Shown here in pieces: positions 17,934-27,981 of a DNA stretch of 64,000 nucleotides. This DNA comes from UBA9300 sp041686075 (GTDB lineage Bacteria > Bacteroidota > Bacteroidia > Bacteroidales > VadinHA17). Made by a program: the position numbers and the translations under genes. A model generated the notes under the pieces. It was not told the DNA's origin and made no database searches. It worked only from the letters and a program-made list of their open reading frames with translations. Positions within the stretch are counted from its first letter, which is position 1; each line of letters starts with the position of its first letter. Where the stretch lies: positions 79,815-143,814 of the forward strand of contig JAWLEO010000002.1 of NCBI GenBank assembly GCA_041686075.1. The letters run 5' to 3'.

Positions 17934-18887
17934 TCAATCGTAATCCATAGTTATCTTTGTTCCGTATGTCTTGTCTTCGAGCTTAAAAGCTTCAGTTATA
18001 ACGCTTTTCTTGCCTCCGCCCCTGATAAAATTCAGTGATGCTTCAATTTTGGGAGCCATGCTGCCTTTGCTAAATTGACCTTCATTAAGATACTTTAGAG
18101 TGTCCTTATAGTCAATATGCTCCAGTGCTTTCTCACCCGGCTTTTTATAGTTTAAATAAACATAGGGCACATCAGTCAATATATAAAACTCATCCGCACC
18201 TATATCCGAGGCCAGCAGTGATGAAGCCATATCCTTATCAATCACGGCCTCGGCAGGTCTGACATCATTATTTTCGTCAATATATACAGGCACCCCTCCA
18301 CCTCCAGATGCAATTACTATATTACCCTGCCTGGCAAGATATTCAATTATCTGTTCGTTCATAACCCGTATGGGCTTAGGTGAAGGAACTACCCTGCGAT
18401 AACCACCATCAGCTTTAACCTCTTCCTTAAAAATCCAGCCTTTTGTTCTATGTAACTCATCAGCCGCCTCTTTATCATATATTTTACCAACCCTCTTCTG
18501 GGGATCCGTAAAAGCAGGATCGTCTTTATCAACCACAACCTGGGTTACAAGGCAGGCAACATTTTTTTCTATACCATATTTATTGAGGATATTGCGAAGC
18601 ATCCTTTCTATCATATATCCTATCCCACCCTGGGTGTCAGCAACACAAACATCGAGGGGCATCTGGGCTATTTGATACAATTGTTCCCCGGCATCATTCC
18701 TCATTAATACATTGCCGACCTGTGGTCCGTTGCCATGTGTTATCACAAGATCATAATCTTCCCTGATAAGATACACAAGGTTCTCAAGAGTATCCGTGGT
18801 ATTTTGTTCCTGTTCCTCAATAGTACCAATCTGATCACCCCGCAGGAGGGCATTTCCACCCAGTGCGATGACAGCCAATGTTTTCAT
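17934..18887 (-). CDS. arcC: Carbamate kinase
   Basis: A 317-residue amino-acid-kinase-fold enzyme with AVIALGGNALLRGD, VITHGNGPQVGNVLMRN, IVIASGGGGVPV and DKDMASSLLASDIGAD. It makes ATP from carbamoyl phosphate and ADP. Being first in an operon with ornithine carbamoyltransferase, it should supply substrate-level phosphorylation from citrulline or arginine breakdown. Confidence 0.96.
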   Translation of the reverse strand: MKTLAVIALGGNALLRGDQIGTIEEQEQNTTDTLENLVYLIREDYDLVITHGNGPQVGNVLMRNDAGEQLYQIAQMPLDVCVADTQGGIGYMIERMLRNILNKYGIEKNVACLVTQVVVDKDDPAFTDPQKRVGKIYDKEAADELHRTKGWIFKEEVKADGGYRRVVPSPKPIRVMNEQIIEYLARQGNIVIASGGGGVPVYIDENNDVRPAEAVIDKDMASSLLASDIGADEFYILTDVPYVYLNYKKPGEKALEHIDYKDTLKYLNEGQFSKGSMAPKIEASLNFIRGGGKKSVITEAFKLEDKTYGTKITMDYD

Positions 18888-18945
18888 TACTGATATATTA
18901 TAGACCTTTTAATCACAATAATATTTCCTCTCCCGGAGGAAAACA

Positions 18946-18953
18946 CAAATCTA
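18946..18953 (-). promoter_or_regulatory. -7 box upstream of arcC
   Basis: Minus-strand TAGATTTG is a perfect TAnnTTTG match 58 bp from the start codon. No clear -33 element is visible. Confidence 0.45.
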
Positions 18954-19105
18954 TAATATTTAGCTTAAAAATCATGAATAGGCAGATAAAAAGAGCAAAG
19001 CAAAACAAATAAACATAGTGTCATTATACATTATAAAACCATTTGGTGGTTACTTTAAAAAAATTATTACATTTACATGCAAATCGACAATAAAATATAT
19101 ACCGG

Positions 19106-19789
19106 GTGAGATATAAAATTTTTACTTACGTAGTGTGTATTATTTTGCTTGGGCTGTCTGGCTGCAAAAAATCCCCTTTTAAATCCATTGATGAAGGAGA
19201 AATACATTACAAAATCACCTTTCGCGACAGGAATGCCGTATTGCCTGATGAACTAATGCCAAGCAGCATGGTTGTCAGGTTTAAGAATAATAAAACATTG
19301 TTGGAAATAACTTCTCCCATTGGAAATAACGGGGTATTTATAATTACCAAACCTGACAGTAGCCAGATCCAGACATTCATCAGGATACTTGGCATGAAAT
19401 ATTATTACCAGGGGCCGGCCGATGAAATACCCCCCGGTATTAACCCGATGAGTAATATGAACCTGGAACATACCGATGAGGAAGCCACCATCCTTGATCT
19501 CAAATGCAAGAAAACAATTATCACCATCCCCGAAAAAAACTTTACCTATAACCTCTGGTATACCGAAGAAATCGATATCAAAGAACCAAACAGTTACAAC
19601 CCTTTTAAAGATATTAACGGGGTACTCATAAACTTCTTTTTTATAATGGGTGATATCACAATTGAATTTGAAGCTGAAGGCATTTACCTTCGGCCGGTGC
19701 CGGATAAAGTTTTTGAAAAAGGGCAGAATTTCAGGAGGATTGACCGTAAGTCCATGGATGATCTTATAGCTAGCATGATGAGCCTCTGA
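19106..19789 (+). CDS. Putative lipoprotein, function unknown
   Basis: A 227-residue protein from a GTG start, with a clear lipobox (VVCIILLGLSGC, Cys20). The mature part is rich in beta-strand-like segments (EGEIHYKITFRDR, VVRFKNNKTLLEIT) and ends in a short helical tail. The overall form resembles small periplasmic proteins that track or carry hydrophobic ligands, but I do not recognise a family. It stands alone between the arc operon and ftsK. Confidence 0.8.
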   Translation: MRYKIFTYVVCIILLGLSGCKKSPFKSIDEGEIHYKITFRDRNAVLPDELMPSSMVVRFKNNKTLLEITSPIGNNGVFIITKPDSSQIQTFIRILGMKYYYQGPADEIPPGINPMSNMNLEHTDEEATILDLKCKKTIITIPEKNFTYNLWYTEEIDIKEPNSYNPFKDINGVLINFFFIMGDITIEFEAEGIYLRPVPDKVFEKGQNFRRIDRKSMDDLIASMMSL

Positions 19790-19906
19790 TACCAGTCACA
19801 CTATTTCTTCGTCAACATAAAATTACTACCTTTATCACACTAAATCCGGGTGGTTTAAGTTAGTATCTAATAATAATAATTTTCCTGTTTATACTGATAA
19901 TCACTG

Positions 19907-22318
19907 ATGAAAAAAAGAAATAAGAAGATCGGTAAATACAGAAAGAAGGATGATCCCAAAAAGAAAACCAGGTATTCTGTTTTCAGGGATGAACGGATAA
20001 AGTTTATTACGGGCCTCCTGATAACAGGTTTTTCTGTATATCTTTTTTTTGCTTTCATTGCTTATTTATTCTGGTGGAAAGCTGACCAGAGTTTTGACCC
20101 CACAAGTGTAATATCAGGTGCAGAGATACAGGTTAAAAACTGGTCGGGGAAAAGCGGTGCATGGTTTGCCGACATTTTCATCAACAAGGGTTATGGCCTG
20201 GCTGCTTTCTCAATCCCTTTTATGCTGGCGGCCATAGGCCTCAGGATGCTTAATATAAAAAGAATAAAAGCCTTCAGAATTTCAAGGGACCTGGTGCTGG
20301 GAACGATTATATTATCGGTTATCCTTGCATATCTTTTCGGCCATGCCAACGGGATGTTCGGCAGCGGACCAGGAGGCGTTCATGGTTACTTTGTAAGCCG
20401 ATGGCTGAATGCCTTTATGGGCAAGCTCGGCACAGGTATTCTCCTGCTGGTAGTTCTTATTTCTTATCTGGTACTGGTTTTTAATATCAGGCCGTCATTG
20501 AAAAATATCAGACAATTTATACCATGGCGGAAAAAGGAAGCCTATGATCAGGCTGATGACACCCAGGCCGATTCAGATTTTAAGATACACAGGCCGGAAG
20601 ACGATGAAATTATTATTGATGAGGATGAAGAAGTACCGGTAAAAAGCCATGGCAAAGAAGATTTTGAACCTGAAGCGACAGCAGGAAGTAATGCTCCAGA
20701 TGGACCCATAATCAAGGAAGTATTACCGGGAGTCGAAAATAATGGTGTTACAATATCAATAACAAAGGCCCTGGCGGATGATCAGCTTTCGGAGGAAGAA
20801 ATGGAAAGATTGAAAGAGAGTTATGACCCCAGGCTAGACCTGTCAAACTACAAAATGCCTCCAATAAGCCTTCTTGAAGACCATAAATCAGAAATAGGTT
20901 TTGATGATTCTGAAATAATCGAGAAAAAGGAAACAATAGTAAAGACACTGCTTGATTATAATATAGAGGTAAGACATATATCAGCCACAGTCGGACCAAC
21001 AGTAACATTATATGAGGTAGTCCCTGAAAGAGGAGTAAGGACAGCCAAGATTAAGTCGCTCGAAAATGATATTGCCCTTAGCCTCTCTGCTTTTGGTATA
21101 CGTATCATAGCTCCAATTCCCGGCAGAGGCACTGTTGGTATTGAAGTGCCCAATAAGAATCCTGAAATAGTATCAATGAAATCCTTAATCACTACAAAAA
21201 TGTTTCAGGATAGTAAGTATGAGCTCGCCATAGCTCTTGGGCGTACAATTACCAACGAACTCCTGATGTTTGACCTCCAGAAAATGCCCCACTTGCTTGT
21301 TGCCGGAGCCACAGGACAGGGTAAATCGGTAGGTCTGAATGTCATTATTACAAGTCTTTTATACCGGAAGCACCCCGCGGAGATCAAATTTATCATGGTT
21401 GACCCTAAAATGGTTGAACTGACCTTATATAACAAGATTGAAAAATATTACCTGGCCAAATTGCCTGACACGGACGATCCAATAATTACTGAAACACAAA
21501 AAGTTGTTTACACACTTAATTCCCTGTGTATCGAAATGGATATCAGGTACAGGCTCCTGCGAAAAGCAAAGGTCAAATCGATCAAGGAATATAATGAGGT
21601 CTTTACTAAAAGAAGGCTGAACCCGGAGCATGGGCATAAATTTATGCCCTACCTTATCCTTGTTATCGATGAATTCGCTGACCTCATCATGACCGCTGGC
21701 AAAGAAATAGAAGGGCCCATCCAGAGATTATCACAGCTGGCCCGGGCTGTGGGCATCCATCTTATTGTTGCAACACAAAGGCCATCAACAAATATTATAA
21801 CCGGGACAATTAAAACCAATTTTCCGGCAAGACTGGCATTCAGGGTGTCATCGTCGATCGATTCACGTACCATACTCGACAGTACAGGTGCCGAAAAGCT
21901 TGTTGGCAGGGGCGATATGCTTATTTACAACGGCACTGAACTGATACGGGCCCAGTGTGCATTTATTGACACTCCCGAACTTAACAGGATAACTGAATTC
22001 ATTGCATCACAGCAAGGATATACAGAGGCATATATACTGCCGGAATATGTAAGTGACAGTGATGAAGGCTTCCAGGAAGTTGATCTCAGGAAAAGAGACA
22101 GCCTGTTTGATGAAGCTGCCCGGCTGGTTGTCCAAACCCAGCAGGGATCAACATCCCTTATACAAAGGAAGATGTCCCTTGGATATAACAGAGCCGGGCG
22201 AATAGTTGACCAGCTTGAGGCAGCAGGTATCCTGGGACCTTATGAAGGAAGCAAAGCCCGTGAAGTGCTTATCACCGATATGGCCAGTTTGGAACAGATT
22301 TTGCGTGGATTAGAATAA
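19907..22318 (+). CDS. ftsK: DNA translocase FtsK/SpoIIIE
   Basis: An 803-residue protein with four N-terminal membrane segments (about residues 30-200), an acidic linker (about 205-275), and the RecA-like motor with Walker A GATGQGKSVGLN and Walker B LILVIDEFADLIM. The C-terminal winged-helix gamma domain (LIQRKMSLGYNRAGRIVDQL) recognises polar DNA sequences in other bacteria. FtsK pumps chromosomal DNA at the septum and aids dimer resolution. The lolA-like gene follows 5 bp later, so the two are co-transcribed. Confidence 0.97.
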   Translation: MKKRNKKIGKYRKKDDPKKKTRYSVFRDERIKFITGLLITGFSVYLFFAFIAYLFWWKADQSFDPTSVISGAEIQVKNWSGKSGAWFADIFINKGYGLAAFSIPFMLAAIGLRMLNIKRIKAFRISRDLVLGTIILSVILAYLFGHANGMFGSGPGGVHGYFVSRWLNAFMGKLGTGILLLVVLISYLVLVFNIRPSLKNIRQFIPWRKKEAYDQADDTQADSDFKIHRPEDDEIIIDEDEEVPVKSHGKEDFEPEATAGSNAPDGPIIKEVLPGVENNGVTISITKALADDQLSEEEMERLKESYDPRLDLSNYKMPPISLLEDHKSEIGFDDSEIIEKKETIVKTLLDYNIEVRHISATVGPTVTLYEVVPERGVRTAKIKSLENDIALSLSAFGIRIIAPIPGRGTVGIEVPNKNPEIVSMKSLITTKMFQDSKYELAIALGRTITNELLMFDLQKMPHLLVAGATGQGKSVGLNVIITSLLYRKHPAEIKFIMVDPKMVELTLYNKIEKYYLAKLPDTDDPIITETQKVVYTLNSLCIEMDIRYRLLRKAKVKSIKEYNEVFTKRRLNPEHGHKFMPYLILVIDEFADLIMTAGKEIEGPIQRLSQLARAVGIHLIVATQRPSTNIITGTIKTNFPARLAFRVSSSIDSRTILDSTGAEKLVGRGDMLIYNGTELIRAQCAFIDTPELNRITEFIASQQGYTEAYILPEYVSDSDEGFQEVDLRKRDSLFDEAARLVVQTQQGSTSLIQRKMSLGYNRAGRIVDQLEAAGILGPYEGSKAREVLITDMASLEQILRGLE

Positions 22319-22323
22319 AAAGA

Positions 22324-22959
22324 ATGATTAGAAGTATTATCATAGCGGTTCTCCTTATATTTTCGTGGTCATTAAATGCACAAAAAGACCCCGCAGCTAA
22401 AACAATACTGGATAAATTCTCAGATGCTGCTCTCTCAGTCCCTGCTATACACCTCAAATTTTCACTGACGGTACATGATAAAATTGAAGAAACAACACAG
22501 GAATCTGACGGGCAGGTTATTATAAAAGATAATATGTACAAGCTTGAACTACCTGATAATATTATCTGGTATGACGGAAGCTCAACCTGGACACTTGCAC
22601 CTGAGGTAAAGGAAGTTACGGTAACAATACCGGACCCGGATGAAAACACTTTTTTTACGTCGCCCTCCAGCCTTTTTGACATGTATAAAGAGGATTTTAA
22701 ATACAGGTTACTGGAGGAATCACCGGAGAGAAATGTCATTGATCTTTATCCTGAAGATCCCTCAAATACTGATTTCAGCATAATAAGACTGGTTATAGAT
22801 GAAGATGGCAGGCTAACCTCGGCAGAATACCGGAGGAAAGACGGCATTGATCTTTACGTTGATATTATTGAATACAATCACGATAAATCATATCCTGACA
22901 GCTATTTTACCTTTGACTCCACAGATTATCCCGATGTTGATGTAATAGATATGAGATAG
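22324..22959 (+). CDS. LolA-like outer-membrane lipoprotein carrier protein
   Basis: A 211-residue periplasmic protein with a signal peptide (MIRSIIIAVLLIFSWSLNAQ). The LolA-type pattern is visible in DKFSDAALSVPAIHLKFSLT, GQVIIKDNMYKLELPDNIIW and YDGSSTWTLAPEVKEVTV. LolA ferries lipoproteins across the periplasm. The ftsK-lolA adjacency recurs in many bacteria. Its stop codon directly abuts the stop of the convergent 7TM-HD gene. Confidence 0.88.
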   Translation: MIRSIIIAVLLIFSWSLNAQKDPAAKTILDKFSDAALSVPAIHLKFSLTVHDKIEETTQESDGQVIIKDNMYKLELPDNIIWYDGSSTWTLAPEVKEVTVTIPDPDENTFFTSPSSLFDMYKEDFKYRLLEESPERNVIDLYPEDPSNTDFSIIRLVIDEDGRLTSAEYRRKDGIDLYVDIIEYNHDKSYPDSYFTFDSTDYPDVDVIDMR

Positions 22960-25068
22960 TTATTTCTTGTCACCCGGATAAGCAATCCTGGCATGGTAAA
23001 TAGTAGTCAGCCTGCGCACAAAAGTATCTTTTATGTTCGAGATATCCTTGAATGTAATAGGAGCCAGTGTAAACTGGCCTTCTGCAAGTTGTTTATCGAT
23101 TATATTGTCCACAAGATTCCGTATTGTATCTTCACTGTATTCTTTCAGACTCCGCGAAGATGCCTCAACCGCATCTGCCATCATCAGGATGGCCTGTTCC
23201 TTTGTAAACGGTTTAGGTCCGGGATAAGTAAACTCACTCAGGTCAATATCCCTGTCAGGGTATTTATCCTTGTACTCCCTGTAGAAATAATAAGCCTTAC
23301 TAGTTCCCTGGTGAGTTCTGATAAAATCAATTATCTGCTGTGGCAAGCCATGTTTTCTGGCCAGGTCAAGGCCTTTCTTTATGTGCCCAATAATTATTTC
23401 AGCACTTTTCTCCGGCTCGAGGGAGTCATGGGGATTAAACTGTTCAGATTGATTCTCAGTAAAAAATTCTGAGCCAGACAACTTGCCTATATCATGATAA
23501 AGTGCTCCTGCCCTGATAAGCATGGGATTTGCTCCAACAGCCCTCGCACCTTCCTCCGCCAGGTTAGCCACCTGCATTGAATGCTGAAATGAGCCCGGGG
23601 CTTCCTCTGCAAGCTTACGCAACAAAGGCTGGTTTGTATCTGATAATTCGAAAAGAGTGGCATCAGAAAGAAACCCAAAGGTTTTCTCAAAAATAAATAT
23701 AAGGGGATAACTTAAAAGTATAAGAACTGAATTTCCGGCAAACCAGGCATAGTTCAACCAGTCAATTTCTTTTACGTTGCCTTCCTGTATTATACCAATT
23801 GCAAAGTATACAATTGATAATGTGAGAAATACCATGGTTGCTGCCAAAAAAAGCTTACCTCGCCTGTAAGTATTGGTTAGTGTGAATATCACAACCACAC
23901 CACCCAGAAAATTCAGAAAAATAAATTCAAATGAGTTTGGCACTATAAAACCTGTGATCATCATTGTTACCAGAAGAATAAAAAGGGCAAGTCTCGGATC
24001 ATAAAATGTCCTGATAATAATTGGTATAATGGCAAATGGTACCAGGTAAACGCTTATCTCAGGTAAGATGATCACTATTCGCGTGAGGCCGACAAATACA
24101 ATCAGCAGTAAAAGGATAAATAGAGTTTTTTGGAAAGACTCAAGAACCTCCATCCTGAAATGATAAAGGAAAAGAAAAAGAATAAGGAAGCAGGCACTGA
24201 CAATTAAAACCTGGCCCAGTATAAATAACCATGAATTATAAATGCCAATTCTTTCTCCATATGCCTGCCGAAAAGATTCTAAAACCCTGTACCTCCAATC
24301 ATTAACCAGTTCCCCCCTGGAAATTATAAGCTCACCCTGCTGTATCATTCCCCGGGTAAGGCTTATATCCTTCAGTATACTCTCTATTTCGGCATTTGAC
24401 CTAACTTCATTATAGCTTACATTTGGTTTAAGAAAATCACCCAGGCTTATTGCACTGAGGAATTCAAATGCACTTAGATTTTTATCTTCCGATATTTCTC
24501 TCTGCAGCTCCAGGCGCTTATCACGTACAAATTCATATGCTTCTTTATGAGTAAAAAGATCTTTAAATTGTACTTCTTCCGCAACATTTCCCCTGACCAG
24601 CATTATGCCTTTATTCAGACCTCGTAAATCTTCTGTAAACTCATTACGCTCATATATACCGGTTTCATATGCTTCTTCGAGTATTGATACAAGCCTGGAA
24701 CGTATCATCTCATAATCTGATACTGACAGTTCATTGGCTGTTCCGGCATTGCTAAGCCTTAATTCATTAAAATAAGCATTGAAATTGTTTATCTCATAGT
24801 TTACCAGTGATGTGTCAAAATTAAAAAAGGGACTGAAGGATGACAGCATCCTCTCTCTTTCTTTGCTTATTTCCGCTTCGGTCTTATAAACAGGAAAATC
24901 CATCGGTGCAATTAATACATCATGCATCCATGGCCGCCCTTTCTGGTATTCATACCTGAATTTTCCTTCCCGGGGCAGTAAATAGGTAACCAGGGCTATA
25001 GACAATCCGAATAAGATTCCCAGGTATACTTTCTTCTTTGATTTAGACCACCAATCTGTTAATGACAT
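22960..25068 (-). CDS. 7TM-HD family phosphohydrolase (PgpH-like)
   Basis: A 702-residue membrane protein. After one N-terminal membrane segment comes a large extracytoplasmic 7TMR-HDED domain (residues about 35-265), then seven membrane segments (about 275-475), and a cytoplasmic HD domain with ALYHDIGKLSG and the downstream HDSLEPEKSAEIIIGHI and IRTHQGTS. Homologues such as PgpH hydrolyse cyclic di-AMP to pApA. That activity is inferred from the family; no diadenylate cyclase lies in the window. Confidence 0.92.
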   Translation of the reverse strand: MSLTDWWSKSKKKVYLGILFGLSIALVTYLLPREGKFRYEYQKGRPWMHDVLIAPMDFPVYKTEAEISKERERMLSSFSPFFNFDTSLVNYEINNFNAYFNELRLSNAGTANELSVSDYEMIRSRLVSILEEAYETGIYERNEFTEDLRGLNKGIMLVRGNVAEEVQFKDLFTHKEAYEFVRDKRLELQREISEDKNLSAFEFLSAISLGDFLKPNVSYNEVRSNAEIESILKDISLTRGMIQQGELIISRGELVNDWRYRVLESFRQAYGERIGIYNSWLFILGQVLIVSACFLILFLFLYHFRMEVLESFQKTLFILLLLIVFVGLTRIVIILPEISVYLVPFAIIPIIIRTFYDPRLALFILLVTMMITGFIVPNSFEFIFLNFLGGVVVIFTLTNTYRRGKLFLAATMVFLTLSIVYFAIGIIQEGNVKEIDWLNYAWFAGNSVLILLSYPLIFIFEKTFGFLSDATLFELSDTNQPLLRKLAEEAPGSFQHSMQVANLAEEGARAVGANPMLIRAGALYHDIGKLSGSEFFTENQSEQFNPHDSLEPEKSAEIIIGHIKKGLDLARKHGLPQQIIDFIRTHQGTSKAYYFYREYKDKYPDRDIDLSEFTYPGPKPFTKEQAILMMADAVEASSRSLKEYSEDTIRNLVDNIIDKQLAEGQFTLAPITFKDISNIKDTFVRRLTTIYHARIAYPGDKK

Positions 25069-25108
25069 CTTTTTATATAAACAATTAGCTGATTTTCAAC
25101 AATTATTG

Positions 25109-25116
25109 CAAAAATA
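25109..25116 (-). promoter_or_regulatory. -7 box upstream of the 7TM-HD gene
   Basis: Minus-strand TATTTTTG followed by CAA, 40 bp upstream of the start codon. The -33 element is not clear. Confidence 0.45.
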
Positions 25117-25158
25117 AGGTAATTTTTAAAAAAAACGATATTAAAGGGGGAATATAGA

Positions 25159-25212
25159 GGCTGAGGCTGAGGCTAAGGCTAAGGCTAAGGCTAAGGCTGA
25201 GGCTGAGGCTAA
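25159..25212. repeat. GGCTRA hexamer array (nine units)
   Basis: Nine consecutive hexamers, GGCTGA or GGCTAA, in the divergent spacer between the 7TM-HD and NlpC/P60 genes. Related arrays occur at 60617 and 63278. Confidence 0.95.
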
Positions 25213-25225
25213 GGAAGTATAATTA

Positions 25226-25287
25226 GGAACCGAGCACAGCGAGCAAATTACGCGAGCAAAGCGAGCAAATTACGCGAGCAAGTTACA
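25226..25287. repeat. GAGCAAATTACGC spacer repeat
   Basis: Two copies of gagcaaattacgcgagca plus degenerate flanks. The word is shared with the 45-46 bp array at 37978-38276. Confidence 0.85.
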
Positions 25288-25338
25288 TTACTCCAGTCAA
25301 TCTATTTTTTATACTTTTACATTATTAAAGCATTGACA

Positions 25339-26136
<798 letters not shown>

Positions 26137-26142
<6 letters not shown>

Positions 26143-26271
26143 CAAGAATTACTTCCAATAATAATTGTCATAGCGATACTGGTCGTAATATACCTTGTTA
26201 TGAGCTTTATAAACAGGAAGTTAAGAAACCGTGTTGACAAATCTAGTTATCACAGAAGGAGAAGATTATAA
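26137..26271 (+). CDS. 44-residue single-pass membrane microprotein
   Basis: I found this short frame by reading the spacer. It encodes 44 residues: a short polar start, one strongly hydrophobic segment (LLPIIIVIAILVVIYLVMSF) and a very basic tail ending in RRRRL. That fits an inner-membrane protein with a cytoplasmic basic tail by the positive-inside rule. It starts 27 bp after the NlpC/P60 stop on the same strand and overlaps the 3' end of the convergent ftcD by 6 bp. There is no recognisable Shine-Dalgarno, which is normal for this phylum. I do not recognise a family. Confidence 0.55.
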
Positions 26272-27951
26272 TTTGCTTTTTACTAAATCTATAATCTTCT
26301 TTTCCTTTTGTTCTGACCGTGCATCGATCTCAGCAGCTTTTGCTTTTATCTCATCACCAAATTTCTTATCCTCCAGGCCCTGGGCATTTACACACACATT
26401 CAGGTATGCACCCTTGATGCATGAGCGGACTGCCAATGCTCCCACGCCTGCATCAGTAACAGAATTCGGATTGCCCTCTTTTACCATTTCCTCTATCACT
26501 TCATAGGCTTCATAGGCTATCTCCATAACTTTAAAAGGTACCAGGATAGCATTCTTTGTGGCTTCTTCTATTGCTGCTTTTCTCTCTTTCTTATCCTCAT
26601 CACTTGTCTTTGGCATTCCGAAAGCCTTCATAATCATATTAAAGGCATTGGTGTCTTCATCAACAAGCCTCAACAACTCATTTTGAATCACTTTACCTTT
26701 TTCGGCCCATTTTGAAAATTCCTCCCATCGTTCGTCCCAGCCTCTTTTATGTGCTGAAATATTAGCAACCATTGATCCCAGTGCCGTACCGAGAGATCCA
26801 AGATAAGCGGACACTGAACCTCCTCCCGGCGCCACCGATTCCGAGGCTGTTTCGTTCATAAATGATTCCAGGCTGAGAGAAACAAGCTTTTTGCTTTTTA
26901 TATCCCTGATACGGTATTCTATAATTTTTTCCTCCGGCTGGAATTTTACCAGTTCATCCAGGCCCATCGACTTAACAGCTATTTTAATAAGCTCACTGTC
27001 GGACACTCCTGTGGATCTTTTCTGCTTGCGAAGAAAGTATCTGCCTGCATCCAGCATTGCTTTTAGGGGTATAAGTCCGACAAGCTCCGACCCGGTAACA
27101 CGAAGGCCTCTTGACTGTGCACTTTTGCATACTTCATCAAAAGCAATATGTACGGGAGTAACGGATATATTAGTAAGATTCATAGATATTTGGGCAACAC
27201 CATACTCCTCAATATACCATCCTATAGCCTTCACTTTTTTTAAGCTGCCGGGTATCATGACCGGTTTCCCTTCCTTATCCCTGACTATCTTGCCCGTTAA
27301 TGGATGCCCTTCTCTTTTTACACGTCCTCCTTCTCTTACATCAAAGGCAACAGCATTTGCTCTCCTTGTGGAGGTGGTATTCAAATTAATATTATATGCA
27401 ACCAGGAAATCACGCGCTCCCACCGCCGTAGCACCTGTTTTTGCATTAAAAGCAGAAGGGCCATGGTCGGGTTTCCATGCCGGATCGGAAAGCTTCTTTT
27501 TCAAACCTTCATATTCACCCGCACGACAATCGGCCAGGTTTCTTCTTTGTTCACTGTATGCTGCATTTTCATAGCAATATACCGGTATGGATAACTCTGA
27601 TCCTATTCTCTCTGCCAGCCTCCTGGCATATTTCACTGTTTCATCCATCGATATGCCGGTAACAGGCACTAGCGGACATACATCCGTTGCCCCCATCCGT
27701 GGGTGGGCTCCCCTGTGTTTTGACATATCAATAACTTCAGATGCTGTCTTTACCGCTTTAAAAGCAGCCTCCACTACCTCTTCCGGTGAACCAACAAAGG
27801 TGACCACCGTCCTGTTTGTGTCGCTGCCCGGATCAACATCAAGCAAACTAATGCCTTCAACCGATTCAATAGCATCAGTTATCTTCTTTATCACAGCCAT
27901 GTCTTTCCCTTCACTGAAATTGGGTACACATTCTATAATCTGTTCCGACAT
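26266..27951 (-). CDS. ftcD: Bifunctional glutamate formimidoyltransferase / formimido-THF cyclodeaminase
   Basis: A 561-residue fusion. The N-terminal transferase (about residues 1-325) has ECVPNFSEGKD, DVDPGSDTNRTVVTF and the catalytic-site region HRGAHPRMGATDVCPLVPV. The C-terminal cyclodeaminase (about 360-561) has SVAPGGGSVSAYLGSLGTAL and NPNSVTDAGVGALAVRSCIK. It moves the formimino group from N-formimino-glutamate to tetrahydrofolate and releases ammonia, giving 5,10-methenyl-THF. It follows hutI on the same strand, so the two work in sequence in histidine degradation. hutH and hutU are not here. Confidence 0.96.
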   Translation of the reverse strand: MSEQIIECVPNFSEGKDMAVIKKITDAIESVEGISLLDVDPGSDTNRTVVTFVGSPEEVVEAAFKAVKTASEVIDMSKHRGAHPRMGATDVCPLVPVTGISMDETVKYARRLAERIGSELSIPVYCYENAAYSEQRRNLADCRAGEYEGLKKKLSDPAWKPDHGPSAFNAKTGATAVGARDFLVAYNINLNTTSTRRANAVAFDVREGGRVKREGHPLTGKIVRDKEGKPVMIPGSLKKVKAIGWYIEEYGVAQISMNLTNISVTPVHIAFDEVCKSAQSRGLRVTGSELVGLIPLKAMLDAGRYFLRKQKRSTGVSDSELIKIAVKSMGLDELVKFQPEEKIIEYRIRDIKSKKLVSLSLESFMNETASESVAPGGGSVSAYLGSLGTALGSMVANISAHKRGWDERWEEFSKWAEKGKVIQNELLRLVDEDTNAFNMIMKAFGMPKTSDEDKKERKAAIEEATKNAILVPFKVMEIAYEAYEVIEEMVKEGNPNSVTDAGVGALAVRSCIKGAYLNVCVNAQGLEDKKFGDEIKAKAAEIDARSEQKEKKIIDLVKSKL

Positions 27952-27981
27952 AATCTTTTTTTGAATTATTCCATTATTCCA

